64,000 bases of DNA, taken from Caldifarciminota bacterium. GTDB taxonomy: Bacteria; Hydrothermota; Hydrothermia; Hydrothermales; JAJRUZ01. Below the pieces are notes generated by a model. It had not been told where the DNA came from, searched no databases, and saw only the letters and a program-made list of their open reading frames with translations. Where the stretch lies: positions 1-64,000 of the forward strand of contig JAJRUZ010000065.1 of assembly GCA_024277525.1 (NCBI GenBank), given 5' to 3'. Shown here piece by piece: positions 1 through 8,829 of the stretch. The stretch's first letter is position 1, and the number at the start of each line of letters is the position of its first letter. The position numbers and the translations under genes were made by a program.

Positions 1-233
1 TCCTCATTCACATTCAAAAATTCCTGAAGAGTGACACCACCGATTGCATAAATCTTCTCCCTCACAACTCCAGCATATAATCCGAACCTTGCCGTCGGCA
101 TCGGAGCACGCGTATCCCACGCCGAATCCGAAGTAGAAACCGTCTTCGGTGAAAGTACCTTTTCAAACTTCTCCCCGCAATTGACCATCACTATTAAACC
201 TAAAATTATTACTACTACATTCTTTATTTTCAT
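1..233 (-). CDS. Kelch-repeat lipoprotein, 3' part cut by window edge
   Basis: Reads inward from an ATG at 233 and is open to the window edge, so only about 77 N-terminal residues are visible. The protein begins with a basic/hydrophobic signal segment ending in V-N-C at residue 20, which looks like a loose lipobox, so a lipoprotein is likely. Residues about 50-66 (PMPTARFGLYAGVV then KIYAIGGV) match the start of a kelch beta-propeller blade. It probably faces the periplasm or cell surface; ligand unknown. AGAGG lies just upstream of the start, preceded by a T-arm-like hairpin (252-275) and a strong promoter (296-324), so it is probably transcribed separately from the methyltransferase gene above it. 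Confidence 0.75.
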   Translation of the reverse strand, partial: MKIKNVVVIILGLIVMVNCGEKFEKVLSPKTVSTSDSAWDTRAPMPTARFGLYAGVVREKIYAIGGVTLQEFLNVNE

Positions 234-251
234 AAAAGATACCTCTTTTTT

Positions 252-275
252 AAAAGGGATTTGAACCCCCTTTTT
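252..275 (-). promoter_or_regulatory. T-arm-like hairpin in the leader of the kelch gene
   Basis: On the minus strand, GGG and CCC flank a 7-nt loop TTCAAAT, with A and T tracts able to lengthen the stem. The loop matches the tRNA T-loop consensus TTCRANY. It lies 22 nt upstream of the start codon and downstream of the predicted promoter, so it is inside the mRNA leader. It is one of eleven such hairpins in the window. Confidence 0.6.
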
Positions 276-295
276 ATTTTCTTTTTTCCACTTAT

Positions 296-324
296 ATAAT
301 ACCAGAAATTTATCAATTTGTCAA
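296..324 (-). promoter_or_regulatory. Sigma-70-type promoter of the kelch gene
   Basis: On the minus strand a perfect -35 TTGACA (319-324), a 17-nt spacer and -10 TATTAT (296-301). The start site would be near 289, giving a leader of about 55 nt that contains the T-arm-like hairpin. Confidence 0.7.
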
Positions 325-391
325 GTCTATGATTTTTCAAAAATAACACATCCCAAATTTGCTGGTTTCTCCATTTAAAATAATTTGAATT

Positions 392-1117
392 TTAATATTT
401 ATTTATGAATAATATCATTTTTTGATTTCTTGGGTGTCCCCAATCTCCAATATAATGAAATTCATAATTTAATTCTTTTGCCAAATAAACAAAAATATGG
501 GGAGAATAATGAAAGGGGTCCCTATAAAGATAAGTCAAAGCACCGTGAGGTTGTTGAACCTCTGGAGGACTTGTATATAAATTATCTACTTCAAATATGG
601 TAGCATAAAATTTTCCATTCTTTTTAAGGACCTTTTTGAGATTTTTTAAACACAGAATTATATAGTTAAGTGAAATATGTGTGAATACTGATACTGCTAT
701 CGCATAATCAAATTTGACTCCAAATTTATCAAATTTAAAAATCTCACTTACTAACAATTTTGGATTTTTGTAAATGAGTTTCTCTCTTTTCAATTCTTTT
801 TTTCCCGCATTTATAAGTTCTCTATCTTTATCTATTCCCATATAATGTCCTTCTTCTAAATATCTTATAAAATGGATTCCTCCTCTTAAGCTTCCACACC
901 CTATATCTAATAAGAAATGATGAGGTAAAAGTCCCTCTTTTTTAAGGAACTCAAATTGTAATTTACCTATTTCTTCCCACAAACCACCTACTGCCTCCCT
1001 ATGCCAATAGGGATTTATAAGTTTGTATAAGGGGAACCTTATAATAGTTTGGTATTTTATTTTTCTTCTTATAAAATCAGGTACCAAAATTCTAAATTTA
1101 TCCATTAATTTTCTCAT
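392..1117 (-). CDS. Class I SAM-dependent methyltransferase
   Basis: 241 aa. The SAM-binding motif I is clear (LLDIGCGSLRGG, residues 69-80), followed by an acidic motif II region (MGIDKD, about 93-98) and FTHIS near 145. The C-terminal GHPRNQKMI is typical of methyltransferases found in surface-polysaccharide clusters. The substrate cannot be told from sequence. The GT4 glycosyltransferase upstream and the methyltransferase at 2732 support a role in glycan or lipid-glycan modification (inference). The gene lies alone, 211 bp below the glycosyltransferase and 158 bp above the kelch gene. Confidence 0.8.
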   Translation of the reverse strand: MRKLMDKFRILVPDFIRRKIKYQTIIRFPLYKLINPYWHREAVGGLWEEIGKLQFEFLKKEGLLPHHFLLDIGCGSLRGGIHFIRYLEEGHYMGIDKDRELINAGKKELKREKLIYKNPKLLVSEIFKFDKFGVKFDYAIAVSVFTHISLNYIILCLKNLKKVLKKNGKFYATIFEVDNLYTSPPEVQQPHGALTYLYRDPFHYSPHIFVYLAKELNYEFHYIGDWGHPRNQKMILFINKY

Positions 1118-1328
1118 AATTTTTATTTTAAGCTTTCACGTCCACCTATTTCAAAATTTATTAAAATTTTACCTTAAGTTAATAAGCATAATATTATGGA
1201 TTTTTCCCACTATATTACCTTCTTGTTGAATTTCTTTAAAATATGAGTAAAGAGAGGCAATTCTTGAAATAGGAATTTTAAAAAAGAAAAATATTTTAAA
1301 CCTTCCTTTGGGCAAATTTTTGTAAATA

Positions 1329-2486
1329 TTACATAAATTTAAAATTACTTTCTATAAGAGAGTGAAGGAAAGCACCGATTTTTTCATAGGTATAATTTTC
1401 TAAGATCTTCTTTCGAGCTAATTTTCCCTTCTTTTCTAAAATTTTAGGATTAAAATATAAAAAACTGAGTATTTCAGCCAATTTTTTTACATCGTTAGGA
1501 GGGAACACAAAACCGCAGTCTTCTAAAAGTTCGGGAATATCTGAAATTTTAGACGCAACCACAACTTTCCCCATTGCCATTGCTTCCATCAGCTTCATAG
1601 GAACTTGCGCATACGCAAATGGAACTGGTCTTTGTGGTAGCACAATTACATCTGATATATTTATAAAGGAAGGAACCTCTCTCAAAGGTCTAATAGGAAT
1701 AGGAATTAATCTTTTTTTATATTTCCTTATCAAAAAATTACAATAGTCATCATTCGTCATTCCCACGATCATCAATTTCATATTAGGATTGTCAAGCCTA
1801 TCTAAAGCTTCTAATACTACTTCCAATCCTTTATGAGGCTTCGGAAAACCTATAAAGCCTATAACGAATAGATTTGACGGGATATTAAACTTATCTCTCC
1901 AAGCTTTAGCATCATATTTAGAAGGGTCAAATATTGAAATATTTTGAGGGTGTCGAAGCAAAACTCCGCCGAATCTTCTTTGTAAAAATCTGGAGCTTAC
2001 CGTAATTATATCTGCATATTTAACACATTTCTCCATTAAATAAAGCATGGAAATGAGAGGTAAAAGTTCTATTCTTTTGAATTGAGGAAAATCTCTTGGT
2101 TTTTTTAAGAAATAATGACTTTTTATGGGTAAAAATAAACCTAACTCCCAATCATCAATATCAAGAATAAGAGGCTTTTTATATTTCTTTTTTAAATAAA
2201 TTCCGAAACCAAAACTTGTAATAATAGGTTTAAAGGCGTATAATATATCTCCTTCCACAAGGTTTTCTAAATCTTTAAATATAGAAAGTATTTTAATTCC
2301 TGATTTTTTTACTTTAATCCATTTATATTCAAAATCTTGCGGGTCCTGAGATTTCCATAGATTACTGCCTAACATAGGACCCACAACCTCAATTTTATAA
2401 TATCTTTCTAAGGGCTTCAGCACAATATACGCACGATTAATCGCAGCACTTGAAAGATCAGGTATTAAAGCTGTTATTTTTTTCAT
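1329..2486 (-). CDS. Family 4 glycosyltransferase (GT-B fold)
   Basis: 385 aa, the usual length for GT4 enzymes. The C-terminal nucleotide-sugar half is recognisable: KPHKG near 216-220, and the E-x7-E region PMKLMEAMAMGKVVVAS at 296-312, followed by the typical SDIPELL. The N-terminal acceptor half is more divergent, as usual. It should transfer a sugar from a nucleotide donor to a lipid-linked or surface glycan in the cytoplasm; donor and acceptor are unknown. A divergent intergenic region of 245 bp separates it from the plus-strand methyltransferase. Confidence 0.85.
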   Translation of the reverse strand: MKKITALIPDLSSAAINRAYIVLKPLERYYKIEVVGPMLGSNLWKSQDPQDFEYKWIKVKKSGIKILSIFKDLENLVEGDILYAFKPIITSFGFGIYLKKKYKKPLILDIDDWELGLFLPIKSHYFLKKPRDFPQFKRIELLPLISMLYLMEKCVKYADIITVSSRFLQRRFGGVLLRHPQNISIFDPSKYDAKAWRDKFNIPSNLFVIGFIGFPKPHKGLEVVLEALDRLDNPNMKLMIVGMTNDDYCNFLIRKYKKRLIPIPIRPLREVPSFINISDVIVLPQRPVPFAYAQVPMKLMEAMAMGKVVVASKISDIPELLEDCGFVFPPNDVKKLAEILSFLYFNPKILEKKGKLARKKILENYTYEKIGAFLHSLIESNFKFM

Positions 2487-2691
2487 TTTTTATTTTAATT
2501 ATATCATAAAAAAAATTATATAATTATAAAAATCTACAACAAAAGCGGCAGGATTGTACAGCAAATCAAAAATTTACCAGGGGGAATATATTTCATAAAA
2601 AAGCAAGGGAGGACGGTAAAGCTTATCTCCATCACCCGTTGAAATATTCGCCTTATACAAATTCTTTAAAAAATTAAATAGATTATAAATC

Positions 2692-2721
2692 TTGACTTTC
2701 AAATATTCATTAAAATATTAT
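2692..2721 (+). promoter_or_regulatory. Promoter giving a very short leader
   Basis: TTGACT (2692-2697), 18-nt spacer, TATTAT (2716-2721). The start codon at 2732 lies 10 nt past the -10 hexamer, so the mRNA would have a leader of only a few nucleotides and no Shine-Dalgarno site. Confidence 0.55.
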
Positions 2722-2731
2722 TTTTAAAGTT

Positions 2732-3694
2732 ATGAAATTCAGATGTATAAAATGTAATTTTGAGCCTCTGGTAAGAAGGGAAACATATTATTATTGTAAA
2801 AATTGCTTAAATAAATATTCTATTAAATTTGAGATTCCCATATTTCTGAATCTGGATAAACCGTATTTGATAAAAGAAATTAAAGGAATGCAAATAGAAA
2901 CTGGATTAGCAAATATTCCGATTAAGGAATTTCTGATAAGAAGAGTAGAGCATGTTAAATCATGGGAAGAATTGATAAATGAAAATAATAAAAAAGGATT
3001 TAACTATTATGAAATGGTAAAAATTAATTTTGATAGAATTCTTTCGATTTTAAAATTAAAAGGAGATGAAAAAACTTTAGAAATCGGATGCGGTTCCAGT
3101 TCATATATACTGAAAAAATTACAGATGATAGGATGTGAAGTATGGGGAGTTGACATATGTTTCAGACTGGATAAAAATAATAAAATTTACAAAAACTTAA
3201 ACTTGGTTGTTTCAGACATGAACAACTTGCCGTTTTCTTCTTCGTCATTCGATATTGTATTTGCTTCATCCTGCATCCATCACACCCCTTACCCTCTTAT
3301 AACTTTCAAGGAAATAAATCGGGTCCTTAAAAAAAACGGCAAATTTATAATGCTGAATGAACCCACATGGGGGATTCTTAAATCCTTGAGTAAGCCACCA
3401 TCGGAAACTCCGAGACATTATCTCATTAATGAACACCGATTCAGTGCGATTAAATATCTTTATTTTCTTAAAAAAGCAGGATTAAAAGTTAAATTTTTAT
3501 TCCCACCTTATATAGAAAAGAAACTGAATGAAGGTGATTTAGATAATTTTAGGTTTGGGAAAATAGGCAAATTAATTTCTGTTTTTTTTAAAGACAAATT
3601 TTTAAAAAAATTTTTAATCAAATTTTCTCCCTTACCCGCCTCTGTTATTTTCGGGATGGGAATTTCGGTACTGGCAACAAAAAAAGAAAATTAA
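2732..3694 (+). CDS. Methyltransferase with N-terminal zinc ribbon
   Basis: 320 aa. Residues 1-30 hold two C-x2-C pairs (C5/C8 and C22/C25), a small zinc ribbon as in Trm112-like N-termini. A type 11 methyltransferase domain follows: EIGCGSSS at 117-124, then SDMNNLPFSSSSFDIVFASS, and INRVLKKNGKF before the C-terminal part. Substrate unknown. It converges with ftsZ, with only 6 bp between the stop codons, leaving no room for a separate terminator. There is no ribosome-binding site before the ATG, consistent with the near-leaderless promoter. Confidence 0.8.
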   Translation: MKFRCIKCNFEPLVRRETYYYCKNCLNKYSIKFEIPIFLNLDKPYLIKEIKGMQIETGLANIPIKEFLIRRVEHVKSWEELINENNKKGFNYYEMVKINFDRILSILKLKGDEKTLEIGCGSSSYILKKLQMIGCEVWGVDICFRLDKNNKIYKNLNLVVSDMNNLPFSSSSFDIVFASSCIHHTPYPLITFKEINRVLKKNGKFIMLNEPTWGILKSLSKPPSETPRHYLINEHRFSAIKYLYFLKKAGLKVKFLFPPYIEKKLNEGDLDNFRFGKIGKLISVFFKDKFLKKFLIKFSPLPASVIFGMGISVLATKKEN

Positions 3695-3700
3695 AATTTT

Positions 3701-4843
3701 TTATATTCCGTCCTCAAATTCTCCTTTTTCTTTGTCCGCAAAGGGAAAATCTTTTATTTCCCTGTTTTCAACAATTCCTCTTCTTCTCATAAAAGCGGGT
3801 TCTTCCTCGTCACCGTTTTCCTGAAATTCCTCAAAATCAAAAGTTTTAAAAGGTCTGAATACAGACTCCTTTTTCTCCGATGCCTCAGGAATTCCGGCAG
3901 CAATTACAGTAACTTCAACCTTACCGTCCATTTCTTCGGAATAATCAAGACCGGTTATAATCTCGGTTGCATCCGTATCTGTCTCATTAGATACAAAATT
4001 CATTATCTCTTGAATTTCCCTCATGGTAAGGTCGGTTCCACCTATTATATTCAAGAGAATTCCCCTTGCATTTTTAATTCCCATCGAGTCAATCAGAGGG
4101 GAATATATCGCCTCCCTTGCAGCATCCTTTGCCCTATTTTCACCTTCTCCGACACCTATTCCCATAACGGATTTTCCTCCGTATTTTAAAACATTTCTCA
4201 CATCCGCAAAGTCAACATTTACATATTGCGGTTTTTGAATCACATTAACTATTCCCCTTACTGCTTGAAAAAGTACTTCATCCACCTTTTTAAATGCATC
4301 TTTAAAAGGTAAAGTCTCATTTCCGTTTTTTAAGAGCCTATCATTGGGAATGACAATATACGAATGGACATTTTTTTTGAGTTCATTCAGTGCACTGAAA
4401 GCCTTCCTCTGTCTGGGAACACCTTCAAATGTAAAGGGTAAAGTAACAACAGCACATGTTAAAACATTAAGTTCCTCTTTGCACAATCTGGAAATAATAG
4501 GTATTCCACCGCTTCCTGTTCCGCCCCCCAGTCCTGCGGACAAAAATACCATATCAGCATCTTTTAAAAGATTTTTAAGTTCCTCAATAGATTCCTCTGC
4601 TGCTTTTTTCCCGATTTCAGGGTCTCCCCCTGCACCTTGCCCTTTTGTAATGTTCTTTCCGAGCTGTATCTTCATATTCACCGGTATTTTATCCAGAGCC
4701 TGAATATCTGTATTTGCAACCACAAGCTCCACTCCTTCAAGTTTTTTTTCAGCCATGTATCTTATTGCATTTGAACCGCCTCCTCCGATTCCCACCACCT
4801 TTATTTTTGTAGTTTTAAAGGCACTTTCGTTTATTTTAATCAT
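3701..4843 (-). CDS. ftsZ: Cell division protein FtsZ
   Basis: 380 aa tubulin-like GTPase that polymerises into the division ring. The GTP-binding loop GGGTGSG is at 106-112, and the N-terminal GIGGGGSNAI at 18-27. The tail carries the conserved C-terminal peptide (PAFMRRRG, about 349-356) that binds FtsA, followed by an unusually long acidic extension of about 25 residues. It is the last gene of the dcw cluster. AAAGGGAG lies upstream of the ATG, and a T-arm-like hairpin spans the ftsA stop and the ftsA-ftsZ gap. Confidence 0.97.
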   Translation of the reverse strand: MIKINESAFKTTKIKVVGIGGGGSNAIRYMAEKKLEGVELVVANTDIQALDKIPVNMKIQLGKNITKGQGAGGDPEIGKKAAEESIEELKNLLKDADMVFLSAGLGGGTGSGGIPIISRLCKEELNVLTCAVVTLPFTFEGVPRQRKAFSALNELKKNVHSYIVIPNDRLLKNGNETLPFKDAFKKVDEVLFQAVRGIVNVIQKPQYVNVDFADVRNVLKYGGKSVMGIGVGEGENRAKDAAREAIYSPLIDSMGIKNARGILLNIIGGTDLTMREIQEIMNFVSNETDTDATEIITGLDYSEEMDGKVEVTVIAAGIPEASEKKESVFRPFKTFDFEEFQENGDEEEPAFMRRRGIVENREIKDFPFADKEKGEFEDGI

Positions 4844-4870
4844 AACGCACTCCCTTTATATAAATTTTTA

Positions 4871-4885
4871 AGGGGATAGAACCCT
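4871..4885 (-). promoter_or_regulatory. T-arm-like hairpin between ftsA and ftsZ
   Basis: On the minus strand, AGGG pairs with CCCT around a 7-nt loop TTCTATC (one deviation from TTCRANY). The TAG stop of ftsA lies partly in the stem. It sits 27 nt upstream of the ftsZ start, before the Shine-Dalgarno sequence. Confidence 0.45.
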
Positions 4886-6134
4886 AAAAGTTTTCAATAA
4901 AGTTTTTAATTTTTTTAAACAAATTAAAAAATCCGCTTGCATTTTTTCTTTTAATTCCGTATAAATCGGATAAATATTCACTTCTTATAACTTGACCGAC
5001 TCGCAAAGCACCGAGTGCCGCGGAATAGGAAGGATCACTTATTATATCGGTAGAGAGCCCCTTAAAATTTTTCGGCTTCCCTATTATACAAGGGGCATCA
5101 AATATTTCTTCCGCAATGCGTGTTATGCCTTTTAACTTGGACACTCCCCCTACAAGCACAATCCCTGCTGCAAGTTTATTTAAAGGTATAATTCTTTCTA
5201 TATGCCATTTTACCTTTTCAAACAACTCCTCTACCCTTGCGGAAATAATCTCCGAAATAAGTGAAATCTTTATTCTCTTAGATGGTCTTTCCCCGATTCC
5301 TTCAACTTCAACCTCACCCGCATCCTCTAATTCAGGAGATATATTTCCGTAAATTTCCAATAATTCCCTTGCTTTTTTACTCGATATTCTGAGTCCTCTG
5401 ATTAAGTCATTTAAAATATACTTACCTCCTCCTATGAATGAACCTGCATAAATCAAAGAACCCTTATTCCATATAGCAGTATCAATGGTTCCCATCCCGA
5501 TATCCAACAAAATTACACCCTGATTTACTTCCTCTTCCTCAAGAACAGCAAAAGAGGAGGCGATCGGAGAATAAATAAAGTTCTCTACCCCGAAGTTTGT
5601 TTTAGATACCACCTTCCTTAAGGTATTTAATATATTTCTTTTTGCCTTCAAAAGGAAAGATTCAACTTCAAGTTTTGTACCTATCATCCCCACCGGTTCT
5701 TTAATACCTTTCTGGTCATCCACAGTATATTCATTCGGATGCACATATATAATTTCTCTTTCACCTGTATTTGCTCTCTGCATAGCAGTCATAATCACTC
5801 TTATCCTATCATTCTCCTGAATTTCACCGTCAGGGTCTTTAACAGGCACAAACCCTCTCACCGTTTCGCTCTCTACATAATTACCACTTATTGTCACAAG
5901 AAGCGGGGTTTTTTTCTTCGGAATATCCCCCTTCAGTTTAAATGCCTCGTTAACAGCAGTATACAATGAATTGGCAATCTTCTCGATATTTTGAATAACT
6001 CCTGATTCTATCCCTTCGGAGGGTATCTTGGGAGAGTATCCTTCAACTTTTATATCACCCTCATCAGGAACCCCGAACACCGAAACAACCTTTGAAGTTC
6101 CTAAATCAACACTAACGAGTCTTGTTTTGTCCAT
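4884..6134 (-). CDS. ftsA: Cell division protein FtsA
   Basis: 416 aa actin-like ATPase that anchors FtsZ to the membrane. The phosphate-1 loop is at the N-terminus (VDLGTSK, 9-15); a second DIGMGTIDTAIW motif and the late GGVSKLKG motif are present. The C-terminus (FFNLFKKIKNFIENF) is an amphipathic membrane-targeting helix as expected. It overlaps the upstream ftsQ-like gene by 23 nt and is followed by ftsZ, the standard dcw order. Confidence 0.95.
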   Translation of the reverse strand: MDKTRLVSVDLGTSKVVSVFGVPDEGDIKVEGYSPKIPSEGIESGVIQNIEKIANSLYTAVNEAFKLKGDIPKKKTPLLVTISGNYVESETVRGFVPVKDPDGEIQENDRIRVIMTAMQRANTGEREIIYVHPNEYTVDDQKGIKEPVGMIGTKLEVESFLLKAKRNILNTLRKVVSKTNFGVENFIYSPIASSFAVLEEEEVNQGVILLDIGMGTIDTAIWNKGSLIYAGSFIGGGKYILNDLIRGLRISSKKARELLEIYGNISPELEDAGEVEVEGIGERPSKRIKISLISEIISARVEELFEKVKWHIERIIPLNKLAAGIVLVGGVSKLKGITRIAEEIFDAPCIIGKPKNFKGLSTDIISDPSYSAALGALRVGQVIRSEYLSDLYGIKRKNASGFFNLFKKIKNFIENF

Positions 6135-6594
6135 AAATAAAACCTCCTTCTAAAAACGAAATTAATTCCAAATTAAAACTATCTTTTTTATTAATGTTTT
6201 TTAAAAGGTATTTCATTTTTTTCTCCCAAGTTCCGAGACCAAAAGTGATTTTCTTTCCATCATGGGTGTAAATTTTTATTTTTTTATAATCCGCAGACTT
6301 TATTCTTTTGTAAAAATCAGGGTATTCTGTTTTTATCAAATAGAGAAGCTCACACAAGGGATAAAGTGCCGAATTCATTTTATAACTATCAGGTTGTATG
6401 TCATTATTTGAAATATACGGTAAATTGGAAAATGAATCCTTTGCGGTTTTTAAAAGATATCCTGATGAATAAAGAATATTTCCTTTTCTGTCTTTTGCTA
6501 ACGGAATGCCGTAAATTAAAACTTTTCCCTCTTTTATTTTTTTGAAACCGAATAAAAATAACAGAATAAGAATAAATTTTCTTTTGCCCTTCAT
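6112..6594 (-). CDS. ftsQ: Short FtsQ/DivIB-like division protein
   Basis: 160 aa. Assigned mainly by position between murB and ftsA. A single N-terminal membrane segment (residues about 7-16) is followed directly by a region like the FtsQ beta domain; the C-terminal pattern KIKIYTHDGKKITFGLG (about 104-120) resembles the end of that domain. FtsQ usually has about 250 residues with a POTRA domain after the membrane segment; that domain seems to be missing here. Overlaps murB by 4 nt (ATGA) and ftsA by 23 nt, so it is translationally coupled. The call is moderately secure; the protein is highly divergent. Confidence 0.6.
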   Translation of the reverse strand: MKGKRKFILILLFLFGFKKIKEGKVLIYGIPLAKDRKGNILYSSGYLLKTAKDSFSNLPYISNNDIQPDSYKMNSALYPLCELLYLIKTEYPDFYKRIKSADYKKIKIYTHDGKKITFGLGTWEKKMKYLLKNINKKDSFNLELISFLEGGFIYGQNKTR

Positions 6595-7472
6595 TTTAAA
6601 ATCTCCTCGGCATAAAGCAATTCCCTTTCGAGTATAACTCTAAATTTTTTGTAAACTCTTTCAATGCCTATATTTATTAACTCTTTTATATCTCTTGAAG
6701 TTGCGTTGCCTTTATTTACAATGAAATTTGCATGTAAAGTGGAGAACATTGCTCCGCCTACTGTATAGCCTTTTAATCCTGCTTCATCAAGTAATCTACC
6801 TGCTGAAACCCCTATCTTCGGATTTTTAAATACGCAACCCGCGGAGGGCATATTAAGGGGCTGAACTTTTCTCTTTTTGTACAACACTTTTTTTATTCTC
6901 CTTTTTATTTCAATTTTATCCATTCTTTCCAGTTTTAAATAGACACTTATTATGATGCCTTTCGTATACCCTTTTCTGTATCCGTATTTTATATCTTCCT
7001 TTTTTATTCTTTTAAATATTCCCTCTTCAATTACGAATATTTCCTGAACAAAATCAAATATCTCTTTCCCCATACTTCCGAGATTCATTCTCACTGCCCC
7101 CCCTATGGTTGCAGGAATTCCTACAGTAAACTCAAGTCCCCCGAATCCTTTATCCGAAAGTTTTTTCAATAAGAAGGGGAGTTTGACTCCCGCATCCGTG
7201 ATCACTCCATCATAAGTCAGCATAAAATTCCTGAATTGGGAGAAAGAAACAACAAGAGCATCAAGGTTTGAATCGGGAAATAAAATGTTGGAGCCTCCTC
7301 CGAGAAACAGAACTTTTATTCCCCTTTTATCCGCAAAATAAATTGCCTCCATCAATTCATCAACATCTCTTGGTTCCGCATAGAATCTGGCAATGCTTTC
7401 GATTCTTAAAGAGTTTTTATCCTTCAAGCTTACTTTTTCTTTTATAAAATTATTTACCATTGATACCTTCAT
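6591..7472 (-). CDS. murB: UDP-N-acetylenolpyruvoylglucosamine reductase MurB
   Basis: 293 aa from the ATG at 7472. That start is preferred over one 27 nt upstream because GGAGGA sits just before it. The flavoenzyme makes UDP-MurNAc. Visible features: FAD-binding FLGGGSNILFPD, GIPATIGGAVRMNLGS, and AGCVFKNP, where Cys takes the place of the usual catalytic Ser (a known variation in this family). A short C-terminal domain ending near HANFIVNKGNATSRDI places it with type II MurB enzymes. It overlaps the end of murC by 23 nt and ftsQ by 4 nt. Confidence 0.95.
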   Translation of the reverse strand: MKVSMVNNFIKEKVSLKDKNSLRIESIARFYAEPRDVDELMEAIYFADKRGIKVLFLGGGSNILFPDSNLDALVVSFSQFRNFMLTYDGVITDAGVKLPFLLKKLSDKGFGGLEFTVGIPATIGGAVRMNLGSMGKEIFDFVQEIFVIEEGIFKRIKKEDIKYGYRKGYTKGIIISVYLKLERMDKIEIKRRIKKVLYKKRKVQPLNMPSAGCVFKNPKIGVSAGRLLDEAGLKGYTVGGAMFSTLHANFIVNKGNATSRDIKELINIGIERVYKKFRVILERELLYAEEILK

Positions 7473-8829
7473 ATATCTCCTCCACAATTTTGTATACATT
7501 CCCTGCTCCGATTGAGCACAGAAGGTCTCCTTTTTTTATAATTTGCATAATTTTTTTATCAAGATTTTCATTACCATCATATACCTCTTTTTTGAATTTT
7601 TGTTTCAATTCATTCAAGATTAGGAGATGTGAGACACCTTCTATTTCCTCCTCACCTGCAGGATAGATGGGTAATACAAATACAATATCCGCAAATGATA
7701 AACTCTCTGCAATTTCCCTCCAAAGGTATTTTGTTCTTGTATATCTGTGAGGCTGAAAAACGGCAATTATTCTTCCCTTTTTCCAGAAATTACGAACGGT
7801 TTTTATAAATTCCCTTATTTCGGTAGGGTGATGAGCATAATCATCTATGAGTCCTATCCCGTTTTTTTCTCCTTTAAATTCAAATCTTCTTTTAACTCCT
7901 TTAAATTCCTCAAAAGATTTTTGAATAATAAAAAAGGGTATTTTCAGAAAAAGTGCTACTCCTATCGCAGCCAATGAATTCATGATATTATGTTTACCCG
8001 GAATATTTAATTTTATTTTACCCATATCTTCTCCTTTAAAAAGGACTTTAAATTCACTGCTTTTTTCATAAAGTTTTATCTCCTTTGCCCTAATATCAGC
8101 ATCTGATTCAATTGCGAAACTTATTTTTTTTCTCGGTATTTCATCACAAATTTTTCTCAGTCTTTCATCGTCCGAGGAATAAACAATCCCTCCATAGAAT
8201 GGAACTTTCAACATAAATTCTTTAAAAGCCATTTCAAGGGACTCTATACTTCCGTAAGCATCCAAATGTTCCATATCAACATTTGTTATAACACCAATAC
8301 TCGGAAATAAATGGAGAAAAGACCTATCAGATTCATCAGCCTCTGCGACAAGGAATTGTCCCCATCCTATAATTCCACCCGTATCCATGCCTCTTATTAT
8401 ACCTCCCACAATGGTTGTGGGTTCAAATCCCGCATCTTTAAGTATATTTGAAATCATTGTTGTTGTGGTAGATTTACCGTGAGAACCCGTAACACATATT
8501 GAAAATTTTATTTTGGTTAATTCTGCTAACATCTCTGCCCTTCTTATCACCGGTATCCCTTTCCTTTTTGCTTCTCTTATTTCTGTATTATCCTGAGGAA
8601 TTGCGCTTGAATAAACTACAAGATCAGAATCATTTATATTTTCTTTTTTATGCTCATAGTAAATTTTTATACCCAATGTTTCGAGTCTCTTCGTTGTTTC
8701 GGTTCTCCTTATATCACTTCCCGTAACCCTGAATCCCATTAACTTCAAAACTTCAGCAAGTCCGCTCATACCCGAACCTCCTATACCGATAAAATGTATT
8801 TTTTTAATTCCGCTTAATACAAATAACAC
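7450..8829 (-). CDS. murC: UDP-N-acetylmuramate--L-alanine ligase MurC
   Basis: 459 aa, full length. Adds L-Ala to UDP-MurNAc. N-terminal Rossmann-like FIGIGGSGMSGLAE (13-26), ATP-binding TGSHGKST (114-121), and NVDMEHLDAYGS in the central domain. Start is a GTG at 8829 with GGAGG six bases upstream; the first codons overlap the end of murG by 26 nt. The murC-murB order is common in dcw clusters; no D-Ala-D-Ala ligase gene follows. Confidence 0.96.
   Translation of the reverse strand: MLFVLSGIKKIHFIGIGGSGMSGLAEVLKLMGFRVTGSDIRRTETTKRLETLGIKIYYEHKKENINDSDLVVYSSAIPQDNTEIREAKRKGIPVIRRAEMLAELTKIKFSICVTGSHGKSTTTTMISNILKDAGFEPTTIVGGIIRGMDTGGIIGWGQFLVAEADESDRSFLHLFPSIGVITNVDMEHLDAYGSIESLEMAFKEFMLKVPFYGGIVYSSDDERLRKICDEIPRKKISFAIESDADIRAKEIKLYEKSSEFKVLFKGEDMGKIKLNIPGKHNIMNSLAAIGVALFLKIPFFIIQKSFEEFKGVKRRFEFKGEKNGIGLIDDYAHHPTEIREFIKTVRNFWKKGRIIAVFQPHRYTRTKYLWREIAESLSFADIVFVLPIYPAGEEEIEGVSHLLILNELKQKFKKEVYDGNENLDKKIMQIIKKGDLLCSIGAGNVYKIVEEIYEGINGK

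Noticed and set aside
1023-1229. Small plus-strand reading frame over the methyltransferase start region
   Set aside because: Low-complexity hydrophobic translation antisense to a real gene, no ribosome-binding site.
4023-4703. Plus-strand reading frames over ftsZ
   Set aside because: Antisense shadows of a strongly conserved gene with no independent support.
8420-8430. GGTTCAAATCC on the plus strand inside murC
   Set aside because: It lies within codons for GFEPTT, antisense to the gene, far from any start codon. Treated as chance and not counted in the hairpin family.
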